From positions 5,319,349 through 5,383,348 of the forward strand of contig NC_084715.1 in the NCBI RefSeq assembly GCF_033807575.1: DNA of 64,000 nucleotides, in the 5' to 3' direction. Each line of letters opens with the position of its first letter. Within the stretch, counting starts at the first letter, position 1. Origin of the DNA: Cydia pomonella (Eukaryota > Arthropoda > Insecta > Lepidoptera > Tortricidae). The position numbers and the translations under genes were made by a program. Positions 1-11,814 of this stretch are shown in pieces. The notes beneath the pieces were generated by a model. It made no database searches and was not told the origin of the DNA. It worked only from the letters and a program-made list of their open reading frames with translations.

Positions 1-980
1 TTGACGCGCGAACGAAAGGCAAAACCTCAAAACACGCCGTGACCTCGAAAATGCACGTAGGTGAAAGCCCCCGGGTTCACGTAAGGGAACAAAAAATAGG
101 GGGAGGGCAGAAGGGGGCCGCCCGTGAATGAACGAAGGAGGCACGTCCTTGAGGCAAAAAAGTCACGTGACCCAGTTCAACAGGTGGCTTCGTGAGTGTG
201 TCCTTGCCGGCTTAGAAAAACGCATTCGAGATTCGGATTTTGCGGCGCCGCGTTCGCTTGAGAGCGTTCGGAATTTAAAATTAGTTCGAAGTTTGAACAT
301 TTCTTTTCTATTATACTAGTTTTCTTCATAATTATAGTCTGTGATATTAGGTACGTGTTGTCTTTTGATTTATGTGACCGTGTCTTAGGCGTTTTTCGAT
401 TGCTAGTTGCATTCGAAATTTAAATTGCTTTCTAAATTTGAACATGGGTTAAGTTAGGTTCATTTAAACTTTATAAAGTATTGTCTTTTGTTTTCGTCTA
501 TACTCTATATATTGAGACGGGAGCTTCGGCGTTTTGTGACAGTGAATTTCGTTAATAAATTAAACTGCTTTCTTTGTTTGAACCCTTTCTTCCCATTTCT
601 AGTTACCTTGTCTTACTCATGTTTTAATTTGATTACATAAGTATGACTTGTCTTTTGCTTTCGTATTTTTTGTGACTCGGTTTTCGAACTCTGCAAAAGG
701 AAACATCACGTATATGTGTAAACATTTCATGAGTGCGTACGAGTCAAACATTAATATATCATGGTATGTATGGTGGATAGTTATATCTTGAAATAGACTG
801 TTACAAAAACAAAAAAATAAAAACTCATTCACATATTATTTCTGTATTAAATGCTTCCAATGAGACTTGAAATTATTCCGATTTTCGTTGCACTTTTCAT
901 ATTTCACAGGCAATCTTGTACATTCTACTTATGTAGGTAGACCTGTGGTTCAGTACTATATTAGACTCAGCACACACTCT
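1..980. other. Unique AT-rich stretch, no gene seen
   Basis: I find no recognisable gene or repeat. The first 300 bases are GC-richer than the rest. The short open frames here (63-77 codons) match nothing I know and end at random stops. Confidence 0.5.
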
Positions 981-1315
981 CGGCATGACACGGCAAGGGA
1001 TCCTTCGGCATTTTGCCGAGGCCTCTCCAGGCATGCCGAGGTATGCTTAAGAATGCCGAGGCATCCCTCAGGCGTTCTTAGGCATACCAAGGCGTCTTAG
1101 ACATGCCGAGGCTTCTTAGCCATGCCTGGGCGTCTAAGACGCCTTGGTATGCCTACGAACGCCTGAGGGATGCTGCGGATTTCCTAAGCACACCTCGGCA
1201 TGCTTGAGGATGCCTCCTCAACATGCCTGAGGATACTTCGGCATGCCTGGGGATGCCTTGACATGCCTGAGAACGCCTCAGGATGCCTGGAAGGATCCCT
1301 TGCCAAGCCATGTCG
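981..1315. repeat. Foldback made of short degenerate GCATGCC units
   Basis: The two ends are inverted copies: the left begins CGGCATGACACGGCAAGGG and the reverse complement of the right end begins CGACATGGCTTGGCAAGGG. The arms meet near 1110-1145, where GGCGTCTTAGAC and GTCTAAGACGCC face each other. Each arm is built of irregular repeats of about 12 bases resembling GCATGCCTGAGG. No coding potential is seen. It may be a MITE or a satellite-like foldback; the class is undecided. Confidence 0.7.
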
Positions 1316-1943
1316 ATAGTGCACATTATGAAATCAAAGTACTTACCTACTATTTTAAGCAATAACTAAGGAAGCACTGTGACTGACCAATTTAAACTCG
1401 CGCAAAACTCGTAAACTTCACGTATTAATTAACAAAAGTCGTAAATCAGCTCTAGAATGTAAAACAAAGTGTTAATCTAGCAAGCGTATAACCGAAAACC
1501 TCCACAACAAGTTTACTTTCAAAGTAGTCCTTTATCGACTCACCCTTATTACCTTGGAATAGAGTTCACTGAAAAATATCAAGCAAGAGATTGGTTATGA
1601 ATGGCGCCAGCTCAGCTTAACACAAATGTCACGGCGCCCTGCCGAGGCGGAAAACTCTCTTTCTTCCTGAATTACACTTCAAACCCTCCATTGAAATCTC
1701 AACTTTATCATTAAAGCAACACGGTTCACTTTCGGTTGGAACGCAGCGAGAAAATTTAAGGAATTTTCTAGTCGCGTCGCCCACTTCAATTTGAGTCGTG
1801 TTCGGTCGTGTTAGGGTTGAAATTGGATCATGTTGAGTGTGAAATCTTCCAGTCTCCTGCGGCAAATTGTTTCCTCGCCCGGCGTGTTTGTATTTTATTA
1901 TACATTTTTATTTCTCGATAACATTAGCTTAACCGACTTTTCA
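1316..1943. other. Unique stretch, no feature seen
   Basis: No gene or clear repeat. A GC-richer patch with GGCGCC motifs lies near 1600-1640. A 78-codon minus-strand frame at 1629-1865 is unrecognised and probably chance. Confidence 0.4.
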
Positions 1944-2493
1944 TTGCCTCCGCTAGGGCTGTCGCCGGAGTTTATCGTTTTATTGCTACTTGCTTCTTTA
2001 TAGCCGAAGTTTTTCTTGTAGTTTGGTGGTTATATAGATAATTAAGTAAAATTTAGAGTTTTGCGTTTTTAAAGGTTAATTTATTGTGTAACCTAGTAAT
2101 TTTCGTAATGGTGCTTTATAGCCATATTAAGTTCTCGTATTAGTAACGCTTGCGAATGAAGTAAGTAATAACTATTTAAAAAATATATGATATATATATT
2201 TCAGTAGCTTTCGTATATGGGTCATTTGTTTAAAAAATAATATCTTTATTATGTAGTAATTTTTGTCAAGCGTTGATTTCAATTTCTCTTTTTCATAGAT
2301 ATCTAAAAAGATACAGTGTCAGAACTAATTATAAAAGCAAAAAAGCAAACAATCTTCTTACTGATTCTTCTTAATTAAAAAAATCAAATAAGTTTTAATC
2401 CAAGCTTCGTAAATAAGATAATAAAGTGAAATTCTACCTTAAATCTGATTATGTCACTCCATAATTAGCCGTCGACAACCCTAGCCGAGGCAA
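1944..2493. mobile_element. Non-autonomous element with terminal inverted repeats (TTGCCTC...GAGGCAA)
   Basis: The left end reads TTGCCTCCGCTAGGGCTGTC and the reverse complement of the right end reads TTGCCTCGGCTAGGGTTGTC, so about 20 bases are inverted at both ends. The interior is AT-rich with no coding frame. The right end is also present alone at 3674-3712, which supports a real repeat family. The superfamily is uncertain; the TAGGG-type end would fit hAT, but no clear 8-bp duplication is visible. Confidence 0.5.
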
Positions 2494-3508
2494 AGCTGAA
2501 CGCAGTACAAGCGTAACAACCCTTAGAAAAGTTGAGGCGAGGTAGGAATGTCAAAAACGTCGGGCGCGAACAAATATGTGCTTTGCGCCGGGCCGGCGGC
2601 ACAGGGCTTAAACCGCGGTTAGTCAGAAGAGTCTTGTTTTGAATTTTTGCACATCTTGCAGGGATATGGTTTTCTTTGTTTGCATATTATACCTATTTAA
2701 TGCGATAATGTTTTCTTTTACAAAGAATGAATTTTCTAATAATTATAAGTATTAACGTGCTCTGTTCAAGGTTGTGTTTTTAGCTCTTACCTATTAGATG
2801 GAGTGTATTATTTGTTTTGTAATGAAAATATACTGATCAGCATTCATGCATATCTAAGAAAAAACATAAAGAAAGTATATATGGACATAAATAATACTCA
2901 TGATAGAAACAAGTATATTGAACTCACATAAAATAATGCGTAATTATTAAACATGGACACGTAGCAACTTTTAAAATTCCAAAATACATGTATTAAATTG
3001 TGTAACTAAAACAATAGGTATTTATTTTATATATTGTTGACTGAGCAAAGGAAGCATTTCAAGCGCTTAAGCTTTACTTACTTAAGTATTATGCATTATT
3101 TGTAATATATCTACTTACCTATGTAAGCTTGAGATACGTTTTCAATTCGAGTTGAGCATAGGAACCTACTTTTCGTCGTTTGATTTATATTAATAAATTA
3201 ATATTTTATTTCACAATAATCACTCTAATAAATCATAAATAAATAAATATTTCATTGCACTCAAACATTTCTCTAATCAATGTTTTACTGGAACTGTGCA
3301 ACCGGCCCGGGACCCTGAATGAATCTAGCCATCCCTCTGCACTTTTCAACTCCCATGTTTTCTTTTTTATTTTTATTTACTTTTATTCGCTAGACGCCTC
3401 CGGCACTTCGTGTTCTTTATTTGAATGCTGAGTGGCCGTTCTAACGGCTTTGGGTCGACTTTTTAAATTTAAGTGGATTTTACGCGTTTTTGGGCAACCA
3501 GAGCATTC
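2494..3508. other. Unique AT-rich stretch with two GC-richer patches
   Basis: No gene. Patches at 2560-2630 (GGGCCGGCGGC) and 3295-3330 (GGCCCGGGACC) stand out against AT-rich surroundings. I see no repeat in it. Confidence 0.4.
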
Positions 3509-3647
3509 TTTTTTTTTTATACTACGTCGGTGGCAAACAAGCATACGGCCTGCCGGATGGTAAGCAGTCTCCGTAGCCTATGTACACCTGCAACTCCAGA
3601 GGCGTTACATGCGCGTTGCCGACCCTAACCCCACCCCCCTCGTTGAT
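3509..3647 (-). mobile_element. LINE-3end fragment (copy 1)
   Basis: It starts ACTACGTCGGTGGCAAACA, continues through the GGTAAGCAGTCTCCGTAGCC block and the ACTCCAGAGG block, and stops near CTCGTTGA. The same unit occurs at 19450, 22831, 55108 and 63797, and its ACTACGTCGG end is the 3' terminus of the coding LINE remnant at 15235-15612. By that comparison the sense strand is minus. Confidence 0.8.
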
Positions 3648-3673
3648 TCTAAAATAAACTTGAATAATCAAAT

Positions 3674-3712
3674 CTCCATAATTAGCCGTCGACAACCCTA
3701 GCCGAGGCAAAG
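3674..3712 (+). repeat. 39-bp duplicate of a transposon end
   Basis: This segment is identical to 2457-2495, the right end of the element at 1944-2493. It lies just beyond a LINE-3end fragment and looks like a solo terminus. Confidence 0.7.
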
Positions 3713-3765
3713 GCCTACAAATCAAATTTTGTAGTGTATTTGTTGATAATTTACTTTCACAGAGG

Positions 3766-3881
3766 TTGGTCTAATATTGCCATAGAGCAAAGATTGGTCT
3801 AATAATGTCATAGAAAGAATAGATAGAGATACGCGGAAAAAGAGGGATGCCTTTGCCCAATATTGGGACATTACAGGCTAA
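3766..3881 (+). pseudogene. RTE-like LINE, C-terminal remnant
   Basis: In one frame the end reads DAFAQYWDITG followed by a stop, preceded by a DWSNNVIERIDRDTR-like stretch. Retrotransposons of the RTE group often end in AFAQQWDTT. The DWPN/IAID segment appears twice in tandem, the first copy out of frame. A second and better preserved copy of the same tail is at 54850-54993. Only the last 30 to 40 codons remain. Confidence 0.6.
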
Positions 3882-4582
3882 CAAATGAAACAAATCTTCG
3901 GATCGCATGCTAACCAGCTATACGATGATGGACGTTCTTGTCTACGTGACAGCGTGATAAAACAGTGTCCGTCACTTTCTGTCCCGGGGTGTTAAAAAGG
4001 GACGGTTATTTTATCACATAGATAAAGCCATCCATAATACGTTTGCTGAAAAATCTAAAATATTATTGCTTATTGGTTCTAAATATAATTGATTTATGGA
4101 ATACCTAAGTGCAGGTGGGCCCATTACGTACATTTTATCTCGAACATATCTTAACATATTAATATAGTTTAAGACGAAACAGACCTTTTTTATTATATTT
4201 TGAAACAATTTGCATCAACCACAGCAATGCTCCTTTGTTTTATATTTACCGAACTTTTGATTACAATATCTACTATTATTTTCAATCGAATCATATAATT
4301 TGTGTAAGTATTTTTGAGAATTGGACAGGTAAAACAATTTAAGTTTCGTCGTTATTCGCCCCAGCCGTCCCTATTCACCCCGGTATTATAAGAGTTATTA
4401 GCATTTAACATTTTAAATACGGAATTTGTTTTTCACTCATAATTATTATAATCAAAAAATCTAAACTCAAACGAAGGGGCACAGCTATGGTTAATATACA
4501 CTGAATTATATAAAAATAAATTCTTTATGTCAATATCCAGGGAGGAAACGTTTGCATGAGAAAGCGGTCGTCCCCATTCCTC
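3882..4582. other. Mostly unique; small inverted repeat near 3945-4024
   Basis: Within 3945-4024 GTGATAAAACAGTGTCCGTC faces an imperfect reverse complement ending TTTTATCACAT, a small MITE-like hairpin. The TTAAAAAG/TTTATCAC arrangement recurs loosely at 36370-36420. The rest is AT-rich with no gene. Confidence 0.4.
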
Positions 4583-4777
4583 TTAACCTTTTCGACGCTA
4601 ATGACGGATATATCCGTACCGTAGGTCCAACGCTGAAGACGGATGAATCCGTCACAAACCACAGAGCAACATAGACCAACGTGCATATGCATAAAGTTCC
4701 ATTTCAGTTTTGACACTTCTCTGACGTGGCGTCTGAGTGACAGCTTTTTTTGTATGTTACGGCATCGAAAAGGTTAA
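4583..4777. mobile_element. TTAA-flanked MITE (piggyBac-like)
   Basis: The element reads TTAA then CCTTTTCGACGC at the left and GGCATCGAAAAGG then TTAA at the right. This is a short terminal inverted repeat with TTAA on both sides, the target duplication used by piggyBac transposons. The interior is about 187 bp without coding capacity. Assignment rests on TTAA and the CC-start only. Confidence 0.65.
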
Positions 4778-5060
4778 TATACTCAACACTATACTTTATA
4801 ATATCCTAATATTTAACAGTACACTAAAACCGTACATATTCTAAATTCAAAACTATTGTTAAGTAAAAACTCATTTCGCAAGCATACTATAAAATAAGCG
4901 ATTATATCATGATAACGTCCTGCATTAGCCATCTAGTGCATCAAATGTATATAAGAAAGTACCTACTGTATCTTATTTTATGATTTCCTTAAATTCCATA
5001 TTAATTTAAATTATATATTTTTGTTTAATGCATGTTAGTTATAAGATGTTTTTGAAAAGA

Positions 5061-5230
5061 TGTGTTCCGCCGAGTTTCTTGTCGGTCCCATATTGGGACC
5101 ACCCTCCTACAATTTAGGAGGAATTTAAATCTTTTCTGGTCAGCGGTGTAGGGTTAAGGCCGGCGTAGCTTTGACGTTCATAAGCGCATTGTAATATTTG
5201 TAATATGCCTACTTGAAAATTAAACTATTA
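5061..5230 (+). repeat. Dispersed repeat, probable LINE 3' UTR
   Basis: The pattern CGAGTTTCTTGTCGGT ... GCGTAGCTTTGACGTTCATAAG ... GCCTACTTGAA is one I recognise as common in Lepidoptera, usually at the 3' end of a non-LTR element followed by AATAAA-like sequence. Two small hairpins lie inside: GGTCCCATATTGGGACC and CCTCCTACAATTTAGGAGG. No coding remnant is attached. Confidence 0.45.
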
Positions 5231-5285
5231 ATACAGTTTATAATATATGTGTTGATAAAATAGTGTATGTACCTGTACATAATTA

Positions 5286-5364
5286 GGCATTAAAACACTC
5301 GTATAGTCCTTTTAAGAAACTCACTTCGTTCGTTTCTTAAACCCACACTCGTGTATTAATGCCT
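5286..5364. repeat. Small foldback (GGCATTAA...TTAATGCC)
   Basis: AGGCATTAAAACACTCGTA faces TACACGAGTG-type sequence, and inside TTTAAGAAAC pairs exactly with GTTTCTTAAA. This gives a two-part hairpin of about 79 bases, MITE-like and non-coding. Confidence 0.55.
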
Positions 5365-5617
5365 TTCATTATTAGCAGTCACATAAACTACTATTAATCT
5401 TTAACCTTTCAGCCCACTAACGAAAGTGTCGTATACTGGCTACCTCAATAGATATTTAAGCTGTCTCAGTCCAGTTCTCATCCCCAATCGATAGCGCCGG
5501 GGGGTGGGGGCCAATTCGACCCCACGTGTGCCGATCTTTGTCGTCTGCAGGGGACCTATTCTGATAGTATCTCTTGTTCCTTCAAGTTTATTCTGGTTGG
5601 GCTTAATTAAAAAAAAA

Positions 5618-5830
5618 AGCTTTCATCACTTCCTGTACTTTTCTTCCAACAGGCAAATACATACTCATCGAGATAAATAAGTAACAAAACCCCAAACATA
5701 ATTAAGTTGCTTCGCATTATTAGTTTTTATAATCATCTCCTGTGTTTATCATCAGATAAGCTCGAGTACCATAATGTTGCATTGTCACCCAACTCACATA
5801 TGTATGTAAAGCAAGATTTGACCCGAACAT
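5618..5830 (+). mobile_element. MITE-1, diverged copy
   Basis: It shares with the copy at 8791-9088 the ordered blocks AGCTTT...CTGTACTTTT, ACCCCAAAC, CATCATCAGAT and CATTGTCACCCAACT. The right terminal repeat is missing. The copy is heavily diverged. Confidence 0.6.
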
Positions 5831-5856
5831 ATGTATGTATGTACAGACAATCTCTC

Positions 5857-5934
5857 TTATTTTACAAGATTTTTTTCAATGTGTAATGTATGTACAGACA
5901 TACATTACACATTGAAAAAAATCTTGTAAAATAA
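5857..5934. repeat. Perfect 37-bp inverted repeat, 4-base loop
   Basis: Bases 5857-5893 are the exact reverse complement of 5898-5934, with loop ACAG. It overlaps a chance 68-codon frame. A perfect arm pair in a region of decayed repeats suggests a recent inverted duplication, or a library or assembly artefact. Confidence 0.9.
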
Positions 5935-6239
5935 TTGATGAAATAGGTTTTTACCTCGACAATATACCTCTGGTTTTTATTACTTATATGTATGTATGTC
6001 ACTTTATTGCACATAAACAGGTTAACATAAAACAGACAAAACAAAACAAAAAAAAAAATTATGAACAAAGGCGAACTTCCCTAAAAGGGATCTCTTCCAG
6101 CTAACTTATTTACTTATATGTTACATTTCTAAATAAACGAATGTGATAATGATCAACTTCCAAAAAATGTCTTCAAATATGTTACAATTGTTACGTGATT
6201 GATACTCCAATTAAAAATGATCTGTCATAGGGACCATCA

Positions 6240-6470
6240 TTCTACCCGAGACCTATAGGGACCTTGCGCGTTGGAGGGTCTGCCTCTTGTGGCCTGAATC
6301 GGAACCATAAACATGTACATTTACACGTCACGTGTTTTCTTGTGCATAGTAGGTTCTGCCATCTTGTGGGCTACATCGGAACAATAAACATCACATTTAC
6401 GCCTCGCGCCAAAAATCTGACGGCTCCTGTGCTGCCTCCTACAGTTCATGCACGCTCCCTATAGTTTCTT
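6240..6470 (+). repeat. Diverged tandem duplication, about 75-bp unit
   Basis: GGTCTGCCTCTTGTGG...CGGAACCATAAACAT is followed by GGTTCTGCCATCTTGTGGG...CGGAACAATAAACAT. The two units share order and most bases. An overlapping 66-codon frame is probably a by-product. Confidence 0.6.
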
Positions 6471-6774
6471 GTTAGTAATTTATTATTGATATGATCTTGT
6501 CAGCTCTAAAAACTGACATTTCTTCAACCAGAAATATCAGTGACAGCTCTTACCCATGACAAATTTATAACAAGTAATAAGTAGTCAAAAGTCTACACCT
6601 TGACATTGGCAGAATCCATCTTGCTAAAATCGGCGAGGAGTAACAGCCATGTAGGAAAAAAAAGTTATAAGTATCTGAATAGGCCTCCAGGTAGTTGACC
6701 CGCTCCTAGATTGCCACAGTGATGAGATTGGAAAAGTGCAAATTTTTAGAGTTACGTACCTGAAAAGAAAAAAA

Positions 6775-7172
6775 AAACGGTCTCCTTATAGGATCACTTT
6801 GTTGTCTGTCCGTCCGTCTGGCTGTGTGTCAAGACCCTTCCCGAAATAGGGAACGCGTCGAGATATCAAGTTTAAATTTTAACCATAAACTCAGATCTAC
6901 AGTCCCTTTAAGCTGTGAAATAATTCAAACTTCAAAGTTAACGTAAAATAAGATACGGACGTTTATGCCGCTAAAAGCGTATATTTCGACACTCAAAAGA
7001 ATCAAAATTTATAGGGTATTTCTCATTGACCTAGAACTATGAAATTTGGCAAATAATATCGTCTTTCAATAAAAGTACAGGGAAAAATCTAAAAACTCCA
7101 GAGTAAAAAAAATAATAAGTAAAATGTATACGGAACCGTAGGTGAGCAAGTCCGACTCGACCTAATCCGTTT
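6775..7172 (-). repeat. LepR dispersed repeat, diverged minus copy
   Basis: The right end AGCAAGTCCGACTCG is the reverse complement of the CGAGTCGGACT head seen at 18549, and TGTCTGTCCGTCCGTCTG near the left is the reverse complement of its GACGGACAGACA run. The copy is more diverged than those at 18549 and 33891. Confidence 0.65.
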
Positions 7173-7289
7173 TTTTTATTTTGAGTATTTTTGTGTCTTA
7201 CAATTCTTACAAATTAGACTCATGAGAATTTAGTGCCAAAAAGAACCTTATTAGAATATTTGTTCCACGACGACAACTAGATGAAGTTT

Positions 7290-7450
7290 GGTATGGTATT
7301 CTCTGAATCTTTTGGTATTTAAATAAAAGTAAACCAAACAATTTTTCCATTTTCGGGTAGTTATAACATTTATTGGTTAACCAACCAAATACAAAACCGC
7401 CTGGATCTGTGACTGAACGACCTGACTTAAACCTACAATATTTGATCATG
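7290..7450 (+). repeat. Repeat shared with 13710-13863
   Basis: The blocks AAATAAAAGTAAACAAAA-like, TTTTCGGGTAGTTATAACATTTATT and ACCAAATACAAAACCGCCTGGATCTG recur at 13710-13863 in the same order and orientation. The 80-codon minus frame here is not conserved in the other copy, so it is unlikely to be a gene. Confidence 0.7.
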
Positions 7451-8098
7451 TAATATTTTCATCTGCCCTGAACTGGCTTAAGGAGCGATTTGAGGGTAGA
7501 TTTTGTTTACTTTTATTTACATACCTAAAGATACAAAGTTATAATTTGATTCCCGAGGAAGGATATAATATAGTTTTCATCACAAAAATCATTATTCTAC
7601 GCAGGGAAAGTCGCGGTCAAAGGCTAGTACGAAATTTTAATAATTTTAAAAGTAAACCAATATGGCCACCGTAAGTTTTTACTTAATAGAGAATAGAGAA
7701 ATAAGCCCATATAATTATATTAAATAGATAATTTACGTCACCCCTCGTAATGTCCTATCGATTTTAACTTATCATTACTTATCCAATTGACTTTAATTTA
7801 GCCTTGCGTGTTTAGTTCTGATAATAATGTATAATCCGTATCGATTCCGGAATTATATATTTATTAAATTATTCCAGTCAATTTACTTAGTTGCCTAAGT
7901 AAGTAGTATTTTATAGGGGCTGATATGCTTAATATTCTTCCAAATATTAATATATACAATGCTTATAAAAGGCAATAAAATGTTACCAATATTATATATA
8001 TATATATATATATACTGCTTCTTTTGTAATCCTAAATTCTTGAAATAAATATATTCTTTATTTTTAATTTTTACCTTAAAACTTATACATGCTGTTTA
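7451..8098. other. Unique AT-rich stretch with (AT)n
   Basis: No gene. A run of alternating A and T occupies about 7990-8014. Confidence 0.5.
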
Positions 8099-8353
8099 TT
8101 TAGTCACCTGCAATATTTTACGGTGTGAATATATTGCTCATACTGAGCAACTTTTACTATGGGACCAACCAAGAAATCACGAAAAAAAATGGACTCCCTC
8201 ACACAAAATCTCATCATCAAACCAGCCAAAATGTAGCAAACAGCCAATTGTTTTTCGCGTTTTTGGGGTTTGTCCCATAGTAAAAATTGTTCAATATGTC
8301 CTATATACTCGTATTCATGGTATTAACCCCGTAAATTATTGCAGGTGACTAAA
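8099..8353. mobile_element. MITE-2 foldback, complete copy
   Basis: The left arm starts TTTAGTCACCTGCAATA and the right arm ends TATTGCAGGTGACTAAA. Pairing continues inward through ACTATGGGAC / GTCCCATAGT and AATCACGAAAAA / TTTTTCGCG. Partial copies with the same blocks lie at 11213, 60020 and 63661. It is non-coding. Confidence 0.85.
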
Positions 8354-8790
8354 AAACTCTGTATTAATATGTCAATTAGCAGTACTGAAAAATCCGCTAC
8401 TTGACGCTAGATGTAGCAGATGTCAACTACGAAAATAATAAGCGTTGAGGTAAGAAAACTGATGTATGGAGTGAGCACTCTATGCTTGCTTATTTCTCTA
8501 TGACATCGTCAAATATTGTATTGCCGTGCAAGATGTTTGACAGATTTATTTTAACCAATCAAAACCTTTATTGACAATCACAAGTTTTTTATAGCGGAAT
8601 ATTGTGTATTGGGTAATAATAAAAGCTGCGTGCGGGGTAAATGTATTTTTGGAGAATGGATAATGTGTCAGATACGTGTCAAGACCGTAAGGGTTCCGTT
8701 TTTTCCTTGTCTTTTATTATGATGCCGGAATTCTCCTTTTAACGTTAGTAGATGTTAAAAATAAGTTTTTTTTTTAAATGTCATTTTTGG
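8354..8790. other. AT-rich stretch, minor repeat traces
   Basis: A short GTAAGGGTTCCGTTTTTT segment near 8687-8705 resembles the 3' part of LepR. No gene is seen. Confidence 0.4.
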
Positions 8791-9088
8791 TACAAGCTTT
8801 TATCGCTGACTGTACTTTTTTTCCATAGGAACTAATACCCATCGAAACAATTTTAAAAACCCCAAACTCAATTAGGTTGCGTTGTTTTATCACAGAGTTC
8901 CTATGGCTACCTCCTGTCTCCATCATCAGATCAGCTTGATGGTACCATAATATTGCATTGTCACCCGACTTACCTACATATGTATAGCTTCATCGGAAAC
9001 CGGGAAGTGGGTCAAATGTAACTTGCAAGATTTTTCCCATACATACTAACAGCGCAAGTTAAATAAAAGCTTGTAATAAAAGCTTGTA
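8791..9088 (+). mobile_element. MITE-1, complete copy
   Basis: The left end reads TACAAGCTTTTATCGCTGAC and the right end reads AAATAAAAGCTTGTA, giving an inverted terminal repeat ACAAGCTTTTAT. Its internal blocks recur at 5618, 16091 (inverted), 34470 (split by a SINE) and 58812. No coding frame is present. The right terminus is duplicated (AATAAAAGCTTGTA twice). Confidence 0.8.
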
Positions 9089-11212
9089 ATATCGTATCAT
9101 TTATAAACACACCTACATTCAACAGAATCGCGAAACAAATATGTCTCTCGCGAATTTCGTCGTTCTCAATCGAAAAACAACGTCAAATATACTAGAGTCT
9201 AGTTATTTATTCTATATTAAACTTGAAAACAATTAAGTCACCCATCACCTAAAACAAAATAGTCTAACAATACGGCACCACAGCCATAATACTTCAAACA
9301 TTACAATAAAATACCCAAAATATAAATGTTAATACCCGCTTGTAAATCCTCAACGAAGTAGTTTATTATAACGTACCGTACATAAAACCCTCCTGTAAGC
9401 CTAACCAAAGGTAATTCCATCTCTGGATAACATTTCTAAACTACACGGACCCTAAAAACGTACCCAACACCCACCTCATTATCTCTGCCCATAGTTTCAA
9501 ATCGATACACACACACACACAAACCCACACAAGCGCAAACCTAAAAGTCTACGTTACCGTAACGCGCGTCAACTTAAAACTTAATTATAATTAATTAATT
9601 CCAATTGGTAAGCGTGCCTTTCTAGCGCGCATAATCTTGTATAAGTTCGTCTCGCTCCATTGTGCCGGCGAAGGGTAGAGCGGGGTATTGTGTTTTCGAA
9701 GACCTTTTATCACGCATTTCACGAAACGCTGCTCAGTTCGATTCCAGTTTTATTAGCAATTCGTATTTAATTGGCATTCTATTACGCGGCCGATTTTTTT
9801 TAATTTGCTCCTTTGAATATGAAGGCTTGAGGGTTTTCTAATTTTATCGCGATTTAAGTCGAAAACTTGCCGGGTTTTCATTTAGATCTAGGTTTTGTCC
9901 TCGACTACAAACGCTGGGGTTAAGAGTAAGTCAAACATCGAATCTTCAAGCAATTGTTTTAGGAATAGGTTCCTACCTACCCTTAAAACAATTATAGTAA
10001 AGGGTCTCTAAACTATGTCGGCAATAACGGCTTAAATGCGATATTTAGAATATACATAACCTATTTAATACCCGGTTTACATGAAATACATTTTGTATTT
10101 TCGTTAAAGTACTTTCTCTCACCTTCTCATGTCTTAAGAAACCTTAGAAAGGTTATATTAAATCAGATACAATTCTGCGTAGATATAACTGTGTAAACGT
10201 ATTTACGAAATTGTGAGTAAAATGTCATAATATTTATCGTTAACTAAAACTTCAAATTTAAAATGATTTTTTATTACATATTCATCACGTTACAACTTAA
10301 AATTGTCTGCAACATTTCAGCTATCAATCAAGAATACAGTAAAATAATCTCAAGACGCCAACCCAGTTTATCACCAAAAGGAAATCAAAACAAAATGGCC
10401 GTGTCCCGAACGGCGTATAATTTAATTGTAATCATCACTACATCGAGCGGTGACGAGCATCACGACGGATGCGACTAGAGCCCTCCCACCCCCACCACCC
10501 CAAGAAGGGGTTAACACCCCCTCATTACCATATTTCATTTACTCAACGAAATTATGCTAATTACTTATATTGCTTTGTGTAAAAAGGAAATTTATAAGGA
10601 TTAAACTTACCCCCGCCTCCCCTCAAATCCGGACTAGTTGGAGGAACTTTATCGAATGAATTATTTAGGAGATGATTCTTTGAGTTAAAAAGTTCGAGAG
10701 GGCTGTAATTCGTTCGCTTGATTATAATCGGTCGCAATTAAAATTCAAATTGGGGAATTTTTAATTTTGTTATTGATGACCCTCTTTCGCGGACGGTTGT
10801 CGGTTGTTAAAAGTTCCGTGGAAGTTAGAGTTGTGCTTTCGGAACGGATTTTGCTTGTTTATACGCGATGTGATTCGCTCAATCATTTTATTTCCAAATT
10901 AAAACGCGCTTTCGATATTTTAATCTCAGAGTTCTAATTCTGTTCTATAAAAGTTCAGCGCATTTTAATATCAAATCAAACGGCTTACACTGAGACAAAA
11001 AGAAAAAAAAATCGTAAGTTTCTCAAATACAGCGGTATCATGGTTTAGTTTTTATCACTTGTCACTATGCCCGTCACTTTCGTGCTTACATACTTGTTAG
11101 AACGTGTCAGGCATGGTGACAAATGATAAAGAGACGACCATCTTAGCCCTACTGGAATTGTTATTCAGTATGTTGTTACATACAGTAATTACTCAAACCC
11201 GTTCATGTTTAA
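9089..11212. other. Unique stretch; possible regulatory-like blocks
   Basis: No gene. A (CA)n run lies at about 9507-9521. The blocks 9550-9860 and 10380-10960 mix CpG-containing patches with ATTA and TAATTAAT words and show no repeat partner in the window. A 71-codon frame at 10263-10478 resembles no family I know. Whether these are conserved elements cannot be told from one sequence. Confidence 0.35.
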
Positions 11213-11342
11213 GTCATACTGAGCAACTATGCAAGCTGTTTCATACATTTTGCTGGTTTGATGTTGAAATTTCCTATAAGAGAGTCAATTTTTTGGCGAT
11301 TTTGGGATTGGTCCCATAGTAAAAGCCGCTCAGGTTGACCTA
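11213..11342 (-). mobile_element. MITE-2, partial copy
   Basis: CATACTGAGCAACT at the left and GGCGATTTTGGGATTGGTCCCATAGTAAAAG at the right (split over two blocks) match the arms at 8099-8353. The outer GTCACCTGCAAT termini are absent. Confidence 0.65.
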
Positions 11343-11814
11343 AACATTCACGGGTTTGAGTAATTGCTTTTCGTTCAGTTAAAAATACATACTGTTTACC
11401 TACATATGATTTCGTAGTTCAAATACTTAACCAAAACTAATCAATTTTACTGAACTTTATGGAGCAAAAATCAGAAATGTCGATTTAGTCGACCAAGTTC
11501 CTTCCTAAACCTAAAAATAGTAAACATAATTGAATGTCAATCATAATAAAATGAAGTTCGCGTAAAATATTGCCACTCTTTCAGTTTAAAAGCGAACGAT
11601 GGAATAAGTTAACCGATGAAAATGCAACGGCTAACCCATTTCTTCCTGTTCTTTCGCTTCATACTTGCTCAATTTTGTAAAATACGATGTTGAATTTATA
11701 TGATGTACTTATTTATTAATTTATTACTTTATTGCACGATATAAAATTGTACAAATGGCGGACTTATGCCAATGCTTATTGTACTTGTATTTCAATCAAC
11801 TGACAGTTTTTAGG

